Positions 1 to 10,346 of a DNA stretch of 64,000 bases are shown piece by piece. This stretch comes from Sthenelais limicola (taxonomy: Eukaryota; Annelida; Polychaeta; Phyllodocida; Sigalionidae): assembly GCA_942159475.1 (NCBI GenBank), contig OW804095.1, forward strand, positions 58,866,773 through 58,930,772, written 5' to 3'. The position numbers and the translations under genes were made by a program. A model generated the notes under the pieces. That model was not told the origin of the DNA, searched no databases, and worked only from the letters and a program-made list of their open reading frames with translations. Each line of letters opens with the position of its first letter. Positions within the stretch are counted from its first letter, which is position 1.

Positions 1-1474
1 ACTTACTCACGTGGATCAGTGATCCTATCAGGGACTGCAGCTCTCTCTTTGTGATTGATCTCTTCCTCAGGTATTTTTGGCACATCCTTATGACTTCCTC
101 TATCTTTTCTTGGGGGATTGATAAAGTCATATTTTTGGCGTCGATCTCAATGCCCAGCCATTTTACATTTTGTCCCGGTGGCTGCAGCTTTTCAGTTGCC
201 TCCACCAGCCCCAGCGCGCCTATGGTGGTCCTGGCACAGTCATATGCATGTTCAGCCTCAGCTATACTGGGGCTGATGAGGGCAAGGTCATCGAGATACA
301 TGAATGCGCTGTACCCCTCTCGTGCAAGCATGTCGACGATTGAGTTGGCAACTCGTTGCATGTGCGCACTAGACCCCCGACTCCCGAATGGCATTGTAAT
401 GTCACAGTACCACGCCTGGTCCCACTCCAGGCATAGAAGTGGCCAGTCAAGGGGGTCGCTGTGAAAATTCTTGTACGCTCTTGCTATGTCTATCACAGAT
501 AGGTGCGCTGTTGTTCCTACATCTCTAAGCCGCACCACCAAGTCATCGACGGTAGGCAGGCAATGCTCCCTTTGTATCCCCCACACCGAGTTCTTAATTA
601 TATATTTATTGACTGATGACTGATCGGGGAAGGTTAGATCAATGATGACTCGCCTTGCATCAGTGTCCTTCTTCGCACGAGACATCATGGGGGATGTATG
701 TGACCACTGTTTAAAGGGGGGGTGCTCGAATGGGCCAACTAGCCCCTTGAGGTCGAGCTCCTTCTTTATGAACAGGTCAATCTTATCTTTAAACTTCGTA
801 GCACTTGAATGGTTCACAGTTCCCGAGTTGTCTGATATTGGGCCAAGGTATCCCATAGGGAAGCCGTATTTCACGAAGTCCAATATCTCTTTGTCTCTAG
901 TTGAATTAGATAGCAGTTTTTCCCAGCCGTCAATCTTTAGTTTGCTAGGAATCACTATTCTCGCCCCCAGTGCATTTGGTAGGCCAGTAGATTTAACTTT
1001 GCCGTATATATCTCCCAGCTCCCCCCACACGATTGTGTGACCTACGTCTGGCCAATGTTTTGATTGGTGGGTCGCCAGCATATCGGGGTCAGTGTTGACA
1101 AGCGAGGGGTCCGATCTCCCAGCACATACCTCTATTACTGATTCAAAATATACAGTGGGGACACAGTCTTGATTCCCATCAACACTTACTTTCTTATGAT
1201 CATGATTAGCACCTGGGATAAACACCCTAGCCTCAGGGTTGAGTGTTATTGCTTTCTCAATGCGTCTGTCATCCCGGACGCGAGGTTGGTGGCCGCCATG
1301 TTGCTTCTCGTGCTGTTTCTCGTTCACCGCGTTAGCTTGGGCGAGACAGCGCGATTCGGCCCCTGGGCAGGCCCCTGGATGTTCAACTGGGTCATGTTTA
1401 CAACGAGAATGTGGGCGTGGCGCATCGGGAGTGCACGATGCGCCAACTATTCGTTTTTTGAATAAGGGGCAGCC
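1..1474 (-). CDS. pol: pol reverse transcriptase of the left YR retrotransposon, partial
   Basis: Open frame of about 490 codons in the -1 frame relative to gag, with no stop between 1474 and base 1. It has no obvious ATG near its start, which fits translation by frameshifting. RT blocks appear in order: SPMMSRAKKDTDARRVIIDL (fingers), LSVIDIARAYKNF (block A, first catalytic Asp), ITMPFGSRGSSAHMQ (block B), and YLDD at 287-298 (block C, catalytic Asp pair), then VKWLGIEID (thumb boundary). The same blocks occur in the complete element at 45 kb. The frame exits the window before RNase H. It would reverse-transcribe the element RNA; the YR enzyme that integrates it is not visible here. Confidence 0.92.
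1418..1461 (-). promoter_or_regulatory. Programmed -1 ribosomal frameshift signal at the gag-pol junction
   Basis: On the minus strand the gag frame reads TCA AAA AAC GAA TAG, which contains the canonical slippery heptamer A AAA AAC (1453-1459) in the correct register. After a 7-base spacer (1446-1452) comes a perfect 10-bp stem (arms 1436-1445 and 1418-1427) with an 8-base loop (1428-1435). A -1 slip continues CGA ATA GTT straight into the open RT frame. Heptamer, spacer and stem all match the known requirements for -1 frameshifting in retroviruses and other retroelements. I saw no convincing pseudoknot partner for the loop. Confidence 0.85.
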
Positions 1475-2703
1475 TTATTCTCTGCAGAGTTGTTACCTTT
1501 TGTTCTGCCTCCGTTCTGTGAAGTGCCAGGGTTATTCCTCGGGACGTATAATCCATCAGCCTGTTGTTGCTGGTGCTTTAACCTCTTCTGGCACTCCTTG
1601 ATGCTGTGGTGTGTGCGCCTGCCTACTGAATCGCAGTAGGCGCACGCGTGTAGCATCAGCACACTTGCCTCCTTGTGGTCTCCTGTGTTTGAGCACCCGT
1701 CTCTGGAGTTGTATGCACGACATATAGCTTCCACTGCTTTATCCCTATTATTAGAGGAGCTGTTCTTTGCATTTTTATCCAAGCATGCAGGGGCGGTGTA
1801 ACTCGTGCCCCCGCCTGTGAGACAGATCCGAACCCTTTCATCCTGGATTGCTGTTTTATCAGACCATGTTATTTTAGCAGATTCAATCATGTCCCAGATG
1901 TACTGGGTCCACCTCCTTACCGCAGGCCACGGTCTCTCCAGGCTATCCTTCGTTACTTGCCTCAGGTGGTGCATCAAATGCGGGTAATCCTCAGGGTCAG
2001 ATAAGCCGTCAGGGTCATCCAGCAGGGCCAAGAAGCCGTCTAAGTATTCGTTATAAGTTAGGCCCGCCCTAGCATCTAATTTTTGTTTAATGGTCTGCAC
2101 TCCCTCCTTATACACGTACATGTACGGTTTAGCCAAGATTTTAGCATTGTGTATGTCAGTAACTATATCAACCCTACCGTGTAGACCGTTGGCAAATCGT
2201 TGTCTGTCAGCTTCCCTCTCTAAGTAGTCGTCGGCCTGGACCTGCCTTCTTATAATCCTTGGAGCCGACATGGCCCGCCTCTGTGACTCTGTCACCCAGC
2301 GCCCAACTCTGGAGCCACATGGTGACTCGACGCGTACCTTAGCGGACTTGGTGACCTCGCTGTTGGACGCGACCTGACTGGGGTCAGGCGACGTCTCGCG
2401 TCCTCTCTTTGACCCCTTGGACCGTTGGGACCGGGACGTAGACCTTGAGCGCCTCGAGGAGCCTGAGACACTCGAGCCTCCTGACGAAAACGATGTCATC
2501 ATCTTCCCAATTTTCTCTGTAAGCTTGGCTAGCTCACCTTTGACTAGATTCATCTCTCCCGATACTCCGGATAAGTCCTCCTGAAGGGACTTCACAGTTG
2601 GCGCTTTTGGTTGTTTAAATGTAATTACCGTCGAGGCCTCGCTTGTAACGCCTTCCTCCTTCTCGGTGTCTTTCTTCACAGAGTTGCGTGTTCTTCTCGG
2701 CAT
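1447..2703 (-). CDS. gag: gag-like protein of the left YR retrotransposon
   Basis: 418 residues starting at an ATG (2701-2703). Residues about 30-70 are heptad-like (ending in GELAKLTEKIGKMM) and could form a coiled coil; residues about 72-105 are Ser/Arg-rich and basic, as expected for nucleic-acid binding. Near the C-terminus (about 330-375) is a Cys/His array: C-RAYNSRDG-C, then LHACAYC, then H and KEC. The same array occurs in the gag of the 42.7-kb element (CRDFNFDNC, LHVCGYC, KDC). This is known of DIRS/Ngaro gag proteins, which carry a zinc-finger-like domain rather than a retroviral CCHC knuckle. The ORF stops at TAG (1447-1449), two codons after a slippery heptamer, and overlaps the pol frame by 28 bases. 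Confidence 0.88.
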   Translation of the reverse strand: MPRRTRNSVKKDTEKEEGVTSEASTVITFKQPKAPTVKSLQEDLSGVSGEMNLVKGELAKLTEKIGKMMTSFSSGGSSVSGSSRRSRSTSRSQRSKGSKRGRETSPDPSQVASNSEVTKSAKVRVESPCGSRVGRWVTESQRRAMSAPRIIRRQVQADDYLEREADRQRFANGLHGRVDIVTDIHNAKILAKPYMYVYKEGVQTIKQKLDARAGLTYNEYLDGFLALLDDPDGLSDPEDYPHLMHHLRQVTKDSLERPWPAVRRWTQYIWDMIESAKITWSDKTAIQDERVRICLTGGGTSYTAPACLDKNAKNSSSNNRDKAVEAICRAYNSRDGCSNTGDHKEASVLMLHACAYCDSVGRRTHHSIKECQKRLKHQQQQADGLYVPRNNPGTSQNGGRTKGNNSAENKAAPYSKNE

Positions 2704-3030
2704 GATTCCTTATTATTCTCTCTTGTCTATAAGTCACAAAGTTGGTATAGTGATGTCCAGACTACAAGCTTGCGTGTGTATATCGCGTAGACTTTGTGTC
2801 GAGCCAAAAAGTTAGTATTAGATGGCTGTATTGTGGACTCGAAGAAGACAGAGGTAAGAGGGGTTAGTAGTGAGGAGACGCTGGAGGAAGAGTGAGGGGG
2901 ACGCGCTGAGGACTGCACGCGGGAGAAGAGGAGGGAAGGGGCTGGTAGGTGGCAGCAGGGGTTGGTTGTGTACCACTCCACCTGTCGTCACGTCTCTCAG
3001 GAGGATCACAATGCAACACAATCACTATAT
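2704..3030 (-). other. Leader / probable 5' repeat of the left YR element
   Basis: Upstream of the gag ATG on the minus strand. In the complete element at 42.6 kb, 155 bases separate the element edge from the gag ATG, so the edge of this one is expected somewhere here. The minus strand is pyrimidine-rich at 2850-2950. No ORF with family features was found. The boundary is a guess. Confidence 0.35.
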
Positions 3031-5139
3031 GTAATTGTGACATCATTATTAAAAGTCTCAAAACAACCGGTAACGTGGGGTATGTACGGGACAACTTATT
3101 CAACCAATTTACGTATTTATGGATATTTTACTCTCACCAAAACCCAAGATAGAATGCATGTGCCACATTTGCTAGGATGTTCGCAATGACGTCCTTTTTT
3201 AATTCACATCTTAGTGGAGGATCCTAACGGGACAAATGTATACGTGCATTTAGGCCGTGATTTAAACAATCCTTTATTTTTTATTTTTGCATGAAGAATG
3301 GTGGCTTCTGGTGTATTCCCATGTAATCTTGATAGATTTCAGTGTTCAAATTTTATACTTTAAAGCGCAGCGCAGGGGAGGATGCGAAAGGGAGCACCCC
3401 CAGACACTTTTTGATTTTTGCACGAATTTTCATCATAATTACACGTATTTTCATCATAATTTTCGGATTTTAGTGTTCAAATTTTATACATTAGTTTTCC
3501 TCTTTATGTATATTATATGGTTGGTTCCCACAAAATTGGGACAGGCAGCGTTTATTAAAGCCAAGGTTCACTGAGCATACATTATTTTTCATTCCCATCA
3601 CTTAGATCTCACTTCGAGCTTTCTGGCCATATATATATGGTTTAGTAATCTGAAAATGTGCATTTTGTACATAAAATGATAAAATATAGGTGATAATTGA
3701 CGGTTTTAAAACTGAAATAAATAAAATGAGAACATAGGCACTCAAAATGATGAATTTATGTAAAAATTTCTACTTCTTAAAGAAATCCGACAATGTACTA
3801 AGCGGTTTTTTTTTGTTAAATTCTGGAAAAATATCGGAGATATTATTTGTATGTAAAAAATGGCTAAAATCACAGGTCACCTTTATTACGTTGGGGTATT
3901 AAAGGCTAAACAAAAATATGATATTAATCCCAAATTGGGGTAACTATGATATGCATATAAAGCCAATACTATTCATGAAAGAAAAAAATCAAACTTGTGT
4001 GCCCCCCCTTTAATTTTTCATGGTAGGAAAATTCTTTTGAAAAGAAATAAATTTGGCTAAAATCTGCAGGTGCCTACGTCGGGGTACAATTTATTTAATT
4101 ATTCTGTTTTTATTCATCATTCCAACTGTTAGTGCCTATTGGGCAATGTGTACTATAAACGACTTCAAATTCTGAGCGTATGAACAACATAATTATATGA
4201 CAGGCAGGCACCTTTGAAAGACTGACGTCATCAAATACCCATTGAGGCAAAAATCGAAAAAGAACCCCCCTTTTCAGCGCCCCTCCCCCTAATAGGGCAA
4301 ACACCTTTTTCTTATTTTAAGACAAAAGTTAAGCATCAAAATGCAATATCTGATTCACAGTCTGTGTCATTATAATCGTCATTAGACAGGTATACATGTA
4401 AGTCCAGGCAGCTTGATGCTAGTCTCAGTTTATTATTTATAAAATACTTTGAGTGGTGACAAAGTAGCCGGGCAGCTGAAGAAAGTAGGCGAGTATTTTT
4501 CCTCGGGTCCCGGCTAGTAACATTTATAAACCCTGAATCCCTTCATAATTATAATGAGTCCTCCGTGTCTTATTATGCAGACTACTGACCAAATCAATAC
4601 AGCCGTCCCACAAATCTACCTAGATTAAGAATTATGGGGAAGATAACAGCATCAATAATGAGTGTACTAAGTTTAATATATGACTGTAATTATGCGCCAT
4701 ATCCTAGTTTAAGAGACGGTATTTATAGTAGTGAATCGACCCCATTCATTGACGGGAGCAACATTGTCCACAACTTCAGAAGACTGTAAGAGAAGCTAGA
4801 AGGGGCTGAAAACCTCCCTTATGCTGGAGAGACCCCCTTCTACAGCAATCATTGATTGTAATAACACGTTTTTCAAGGGGAACGGCCATTATTAACTTAA
4901 GATATTGACGTTTGAGGTTGTTAAATATTGATGTAATACAAATATGGTCCCAGTGACGAATGGTTCCTCCTAATAGAGTGTCACCCATTTAATCATAAAT
5001 TGGAATTCTAAAAATCTGATGTCCAATTTGTGTTGTTGTATTGCATTGAAGAGCTATTGGAGGTTGTTTGTGGGGATATGGGAAGCGTGTGTGTAGGGTG
5101 TAGGGCAGGGGGTAGCTAGTGTATGGGGGTGTCAGGACA
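3031..5139. other. No gene recognised; A/T-rich spacer with short dispersed repeats
   Basis: Two partial repeats are visible: a block ending GTGTTCAAATTTTATAC occurs near 3340 and 3475, and TGGCTAAAATC followed by a GGGGTA-containing tail occurs near 3860 and 4050. No coding signal, RNA gene or transposon protein was recognised. Confidence 0.5.
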
Positions 5140-5295
5140 GCTAGGATGGTAGATGTCCTGGATGGTAGATGTCCTAGCGGGGTAATGTCCATGATAGTAA
5201 TTGTCCAGCTGGTAAAAGTCGGCGGGTAGATGTCCGGCGGGTAGATGTCTGGCGGGTAGATGTCTGGCGGGTAGATGTCTGGCGGGTAGCTGTCC
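5140..5295. repeat. 15-bp minisatellite, five clean units plus decayed upstream units
   Basis: 5221-5295 holds five consecutive 15-bp units of GGCGGGTAGATGTCT with small variants (5221, 5236, 5251, 5266, 5281). The 80 bases upstream hold about five diverged 15-16-bp units ending in TGTC or AGTC (for example GATGGTAGATGTCC). Homogeneity rises toward the right, as in an array growing from one edge. No reading frame is preserved. Confidence 0.9.
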
Positions 5296-6092
5296 TAGAA
5301 CCGTGTATGGGGGTTCATATGGATTGGGAGGTTGGTATTAGTTGCAGTGAATGAGGATGGTCCAGTCAGAAGAACATGCCCAGCAATATTAAAAACGGAA
5401 CATGTAGTTTGACTTTTGCCTTTATCCAACCAATATACTCATGCTTTCATAATTTTGATTTTAGTACTCCATCAACACCATTCTGTAACTGTATTAGATG
5501 GTAAAATAGTTTTCCTGAGTCTTCACTTTGTGTTAGGCGACCCTCACTCATCGAGCCTTGCTGCGTAGATAGGCTATATAATGCTATAGATCTATTAATA
5601 TATAAAAGGCGATCGATTATTTTGTCATGGATATCCTTGGAATTTGTGATGTTTCCAACCGTTTTTCTGCTTCGTACAGTTCCGTCTACGCTTTATCCAC
5701 CAGAATATATGGGCTTTAAGAAGGTATCTGGGGTGAAAATGTGCTTTTGAATGTGCTTTTGAAATGTGCTTTTTAGTTGGGATCTCCATACACTATTTTT
5801 AGTCTGGGAAAGCTGGGGAGGCCTAGTGGGAATAGCCTGTCTGGGACAATGTCACTCCATACATCACTTCCCATGAACTAGGCTACATCACTTCCAGCGG
5901 GACCAGGCCACATGTTATGACAACCTATCACATGATAAAACTGACTTTCTGTCAATCCCAACAGACAGATCAGGGCAGATGGATCAGAGACAGATCAAGC
6001 CTGTCGAAATTAGTGCTGAGGGACAGAGAGCGGAGGGAGATGGGATGGGGGAATAGAGAGAGAGGGTTGGGGAGGGGAGAAAGAAAAGTGGG
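5296..6092. other. No gene recognised
   Basis: Unique A/T-rich sequence; a purine-rich GAGA stretch lies at 6010-6090 just before the hairpin cluster. Confidence 0.5.
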
Positions 6093-6615
6093 TGAAATTA
6101 TGCAGTTTTCTGCATAATTTCATGGCTGCATAATTTCATAGGTTCATAAGCATGAAATTAGGCAGTGCGCTGCCTAATTTTACACCTGCAATGTTTCATG
6201 TGTTCTGGCATGAAATTAAGCATCCCGTGAAATTGTGCAGTTATATACCCAAACTGCTTAATTTCATGCACTGCAATATTTCATGTATTACCATGAAATA
6301 TTGCAGCTCATGAAATTAAGCAGCTTGGGATTACCAATGATTGTAAATAAAAGCTGCGATTGTAAACAAAAGCTGCTTAATTTCACAGCTGCAATATTTC
6401 ATGCATTCTGGCACATGATATTATGCAGCACATCTCTACCTATACCTATAGCTATATCCATAAGCTGCATAATATCATGTGCTGCATGATTTCTTGCTAT
6501 TAGGCATGAAATGCCACAGCTATGAAATTAGGCAACTTTTGTTTACAATCATTGGAAACAATGTGCTGCATAATCTCATGGGCAGCATAATTTCATGTGA
6601 GAATAACATGAAATA
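6093..6615. repeat. Cluster of perfect hairpins built from variants of CATGAAATTANGCAG
   Basis: About twenty copies of an ATGAAAT / ATTTCAT half-site lie in 520 bp, in both orientations, many paired as perfect hairpins: 6093-6105/6110-6122 (13 bp, TTTT loop), 6155-6165/6170-6180 (11 bp, 4-base loop), 6271-6285/6292-6306 (15 bp, 6-base loop), 6311-6326/6370-6385 (16 bp, 43-base loop) and 6412-6429/6464-6481 (18 bp, 34-base loop). A longer-range inverted repeat joins 6358-6372 to 6536-6550 (15 bp). Arm sequences differ between hairpins (ATTATG, ATTAGG, AATATT, ATTAAG) yet each pair is complementary. The array has no protein-coding content. Confidence 0.9.
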
Positions 6616-6830
6616 TAAAGCTTCGTCTGTCATTTTCGTTCCGAATATTTTCTAGTAGTCTATTCCAGAGTTGTATTCCTTTATAAAAAAAACACTCCCC
6701 CTTGTCTTTTCGGTAATTGCAGCTCTCATTTTCAAAGGTAGAAGACCTGACTGTGTACCCAGTTCCCATCTATAGGCCAACCTGAGAGCTCTGTTCCAAT
6801 CTTTTTGCCATACATTTACCTAAATTCAAC
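6616..6830 (-). mobile_element. LINE (non-LTR retrotransposon) 3' ORF remnant
   Basis: The minus strand encodes FFYKGIQLWNRLLENIRNE, the tail motif (YKG..LWN.L) typical of CR1/Jockey-type reverse-transcriptase ORFs, preceded in another frame by TQSGLLPLKMRA. The same two motifs occur at 41.5-41.8 kb (VFYKGLVLWNSL, TQRSGLLPLQNRA), so both are copies of one decayed family. Frameshifts and stops are present. Confidence 0.6.
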
Positions 6831-8766
6831 AATAGAAAATTGAAAACTCCAAAAGGGCGGATGGTAGATGGCATAGAAATAATAATGAAGGTATCCATGC
6901 TATAAAACGGCTCGGTAAATTTAACTCCATGTCTCAGTGCCGTGAAAAGATGGTTTGAGCTATAGTTCAGACTTCTGAAAGGTTCGGGTCGGATCAGTGG
7001 TCAGTAAGCACATATGACGCCCAGTTACTCCATACCTTAGGGCTGGCTAACCTCTCTCTTACTTACCGATAGGGACATCAACTTGGTCGCGTCACTGGAC
7101 TGTTAGTGTTGCCAAAGTCTCACAAAGTAATTACAGGGTTTTCAGAGAATTCAAAGTTTTCATAGCATTGATTATTCAAATAGTACTACAGTTGTGCGAC
7201 TTGAACAATAATATTTAGATTTTAAAATCTTTTATTTTTAGTTTAGTTTCTTACTTGCCATCATTCTGTAGGTCGGTTATTTTGGCCTAATAATTTATTA
7301 CGAGCACCATACGCATAAATATGATTTGCAGCCAATGCTATTCGTCATTTATCACACGTACGAGGAAGACGAACAAACAGGCCACTCCGAGTCATGAATG
7401 GGTTGCTATTCCTGACTAACTAAGTCACGGCCAATGCTTCTATACTTATGGAATTCTGATATGAACAAGAGGTCCATTTTCCCTGCCTTTATAGATGGAA
7501 AACGAATCCTATAGGAACCCGATGCTGTAGATAATTATTCAGAGCATGCTCTTTTCACTGAAAGCCAGTCAATATGCATATATATCACACAAGCAGCTTT
7601 GACATTGGAAGAGACATGTATGCAAGTCTAAGCAAAGAGCTTTATTGATCATCTGTAATGGAGGACGAAGGCAGATTGTGATGGCAGTGGTATCTCTAGC
7701 CAGACCACTTAGGTGTGTTAGCCAGGGAGGTAAGCCTACTCTTAGCTCAAAGGCGCATTCCTAACTGCTTAAAACATGGCCCTAAACGGTCGACTGTAGG
7801 GTGTGATTAAATGAAGTACCGGGTCTCTGAATCTGCCTCTGCTCTGGCTTCTACGCTGAAACAATATAGGCAGTCTCATATAATGCATGTTAATAGTATT
7901 AGCGTGCGGGTCCTACCAGAAGCAATTACAAAGGTTCTTGTAATTTACCGAGTTCAAAGATCATTGTCTCTTGTAATTAATGTTATCATATATGGACGGA
8001 ATAATCAGTTTTAAATAAAACTATCAGTTCGGACTTTCTGTATACTACATATGTAATTCAAAAGAGATCACTGCCTCTAAATGCACTTGGTGGTTACAAA
8101 ACATGTGTTGCAGAACCATAATACGGTAATTAACCTAGATCATTGGCGCAAACATCATATATTATGATTGGGCAAAAGTAGGAATTCTTCTTAAATACGC
8201 CGGGGACATTAAAATCGCCAATACCCTATTGTGCTAGGAATATTTCAGAGTAAGATCAAGGGCAAATTAAGTCAAATAAGACAAGACTAATTCCTGAATG
8301 ATTGTTTAGAATGAGATTAGGGAAATGCTAAATTAATCTGTAATAATACTAATTCAATGGTGTTGCACATGTAGAAATTATATTAAAGAACCTGGCGGAT
8401 ACAGTTAGCAAATTATTATAAAGGTAAATGTATTTCTAAAAAAAGCTTTGATCAAAACCGAGCTTGTAAGTCTTACTGTAAGAAATACGACACAATTTGT
8501 ATACTTATGATGGAAATTAAAACAATTATACATATATATTTGTATTGGACAGCAACCTAATAAGACCATTACTTTTGTTATACCAAAGAAGATGTCACCA
8601 CAAATGTTGTCAGAGGTCATAATAGAGAAACGAAACAACGTTGTAAACGGATGAATATGATTGTAGGATCTTGCTAACTATTAAGGGGTTTTGAGGCTCC
8701 ACCAAACAAAAACAATTTACTTGCCTCTTTTTAACTACTAATAAAGGGGACCTTATTTTTCTACAG
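6831..8766. other. No gene recognised
   Basis: A/T-rich spacer upstream of the GGACT-like gene. A polypyrimidine tract with CTACAG ends at 8766, suggesting that the gene's first coding exon is preceded by a non-coding exon somewhere in this stretch; I could not place that exon. Confidence 0.4.
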
Positions 8767-8780
8767 TGTCACAGCCTGGG

Positions 8781-10193
8781 ATGCCTCAACGAACTGTTAG
8801 CCGAAGACATCTTGTATTTACGTATGGAACATTAAAGAGAGAGGAGCCGAACCATTATAATTTCCTTAATCCAGAGAATGGCACAGCTCGGTTTGTAGGT
8901 ACTGCCTACACAGCACATCGGTGGCCGTTGATAGTTACAACCAAGTGGAATCTTCCTTTCCTTGTATGGGCAGAAGGACACGGGAAGGTAAGCCTGGATA
9001 GGTGGTATATTCTTACCTTATGGAACATGAGCTGTGTTATGATGTGATGTAATATGTATGTTCATGCGACCTGCTTTTTCCCCCACCGGAAAGTCACGAA
9101 TGGTCATGTTTCATTGTTCTAAGGAAGCTTTTTATATCATTGATCTTAGTCAATATTGAATCTGCTCTTGCTATTCAAAAAAATTATCTAATATTTCTAT
9201 CGATCTAGGAAACATCCTTGGATTTCTCAAACCTATGTGACATCAAATTGAAATCAAATTAAACCAGTCTGAAGTCATATACAACGTGTTATGTTGAATA
9301 CATATTGGCGTCATTCCAGATCGTCTATGGAGAAATATATGAGATCGACGATGACATGCTTCGGTTTGCCGACGAGTTTGAAGGTCACCCAGAGGTGTAT
9401 CAGCGTGACAAGATCCATGTGGTGCTTTACGACGAGGGCCAGAGCCAGCGTCCCTGTGCAGGAGAAGAGCTCTCTGGAGCGAGTAATTTACAATTACAAA
9501 CTGAACAATCTAATCAGACCCCCTGGTCTGGGGCGTCTGCCAATGCAGGTAGAATTGTAGAGTGTTCTGCCTATTTCCTGAAACATATCCGACCGTCCAT
9601 GTTTGAACTACCGTTCTATGAATGTTACTCACACACACTTTTGGATAGTGATTCACAATATGACACAGAGTAAGTGCCCCATTTATTCCTAATGTGTACA
9701 CAGCAATCTTTTACATCTTTCTCATGCGTTTGAATCGATTTGTGATGGGAATTATTTTTAGTACAACATCCATTCTAGACATAATATATGTAACGATGTG
9801 TGACTTTATGGTTGAGAGAATAAAAACATTCCATGAAATATTATGATCGTGTTCATGACATGTAGGATGTGTGTGTGCTATGACTTAAATTATACGCATA
9901 TTAGTTGATATTTAGATAATAGTTGTAGAGAAATCACTACGAACCGAAATCACACCTACGTCAATTAGCCAAAGGGCTGCGTTTGATCACTTTAGGCCCT
10001 TCAGCGTTCAAATTTCTATCGTACACTACCAGATAATGTGATTCAACCACTGACAGCAATAACATTCATTCCATTCCTAGATTGTCCGCGATTTGAGCCA
10101 GCAATTTGGTTTACATTGATCAATTCATTTTTCAGGGAGGAAATCAGTTCTGTAGATGACATCTTGAAGGCCCTTGATGAGGTTAATCTCTGA
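8781..10193 (+). CDS. Gamma-glutamylamine cyclotransferase-like protein (GGACT family), 3 coding exons
   Basis: Coding exons 8781-8987, 9320-9669 and 10136-10193 (GT-AG introns; donors GTAAGC and GTAAGT; acceptors TTCCAG and TTTCAG) join in frame to about 204 residues. Exon 1 has the family's substrate loop YGTL (residues 15-18) in LVFTYGTLKREEPNH, then WPLIVTTKWNLPFL. Exon 2 continues YGEIYEIDDDMLRFADEFEG; the Glu in FEGHP (about residue 90) aligns with the catalytic Glu of the family, followed by YQRDKIHV. Family enzymes cleave gamma-glutamyl-amine crosslinks, releasing 5-oxoproline and the free amine. The protein is longer than the roughly 150-residue vertebrate enzyme because of a Gln/Ser-rich stretch and an acidic tail (EEISSVDDILKALDE). 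An AG acceptor abuts 8767, so a 5' non-coding exon is likely. AATAAA lies at 10341. It is convergent with the next gene. Confidence 0.85.
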
Positions 10194-10340
10194 GATGATG
10201 TGTCCACCGACTTCCCGCTATCACTACTATGGCTTGTGTATGAGATATCTGAGATTCTATTTCGAAGCCGATGTGGTATATATGTCGAATACGTTCACTG
10301 ACATCGATGCACTGGTAGATGATAACGTTCGTTAAATTCG

Positions 10341-10346
10341 AATAAA
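10341..10346 (+). terminator. Candidate polyadenylation signal of the GGACT-like gene
   Basis: AATAAA 148 bases after the stop codon at 10191-10193, the first canonical hexamer downstream. No transcript support. Confidence 0.45.

Larger units (their letters stand above)
1..2703 (-). mobile_element. YR retrotransposon (Ngaro/DIRS-like), 5' part, runs off left edge
   Basis: Minus-strand element with a gag ORF (1447-2703) followed by an uninterrupted reverse-transcriptase frame from 1474 down to base 1. The gag C-terminal Cys/His pattern and the RT block order match those of the complete Ngaro-type element at 42606-48146, but the sequences are clearly diverged, so this is a different family. 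The RNase H and tyrosine recombinase expected downstream would lie left of the window. No frame-breaking mutation is seen in either ORF, so this copy could be intact. The 5' terminal repeat should lie within roughly 300 bases to the right of 2703, but its edge cannot be set because its partner repeat is outside the window. Confidence 0.92.

Noticed and set aside
6093..6615. Could the repeat cluster be a CRISPR array?
   Set aside because: Repeats alternate orientation, spacing is irregular, arms vary, no cas genes, and the genome is clearly animal.
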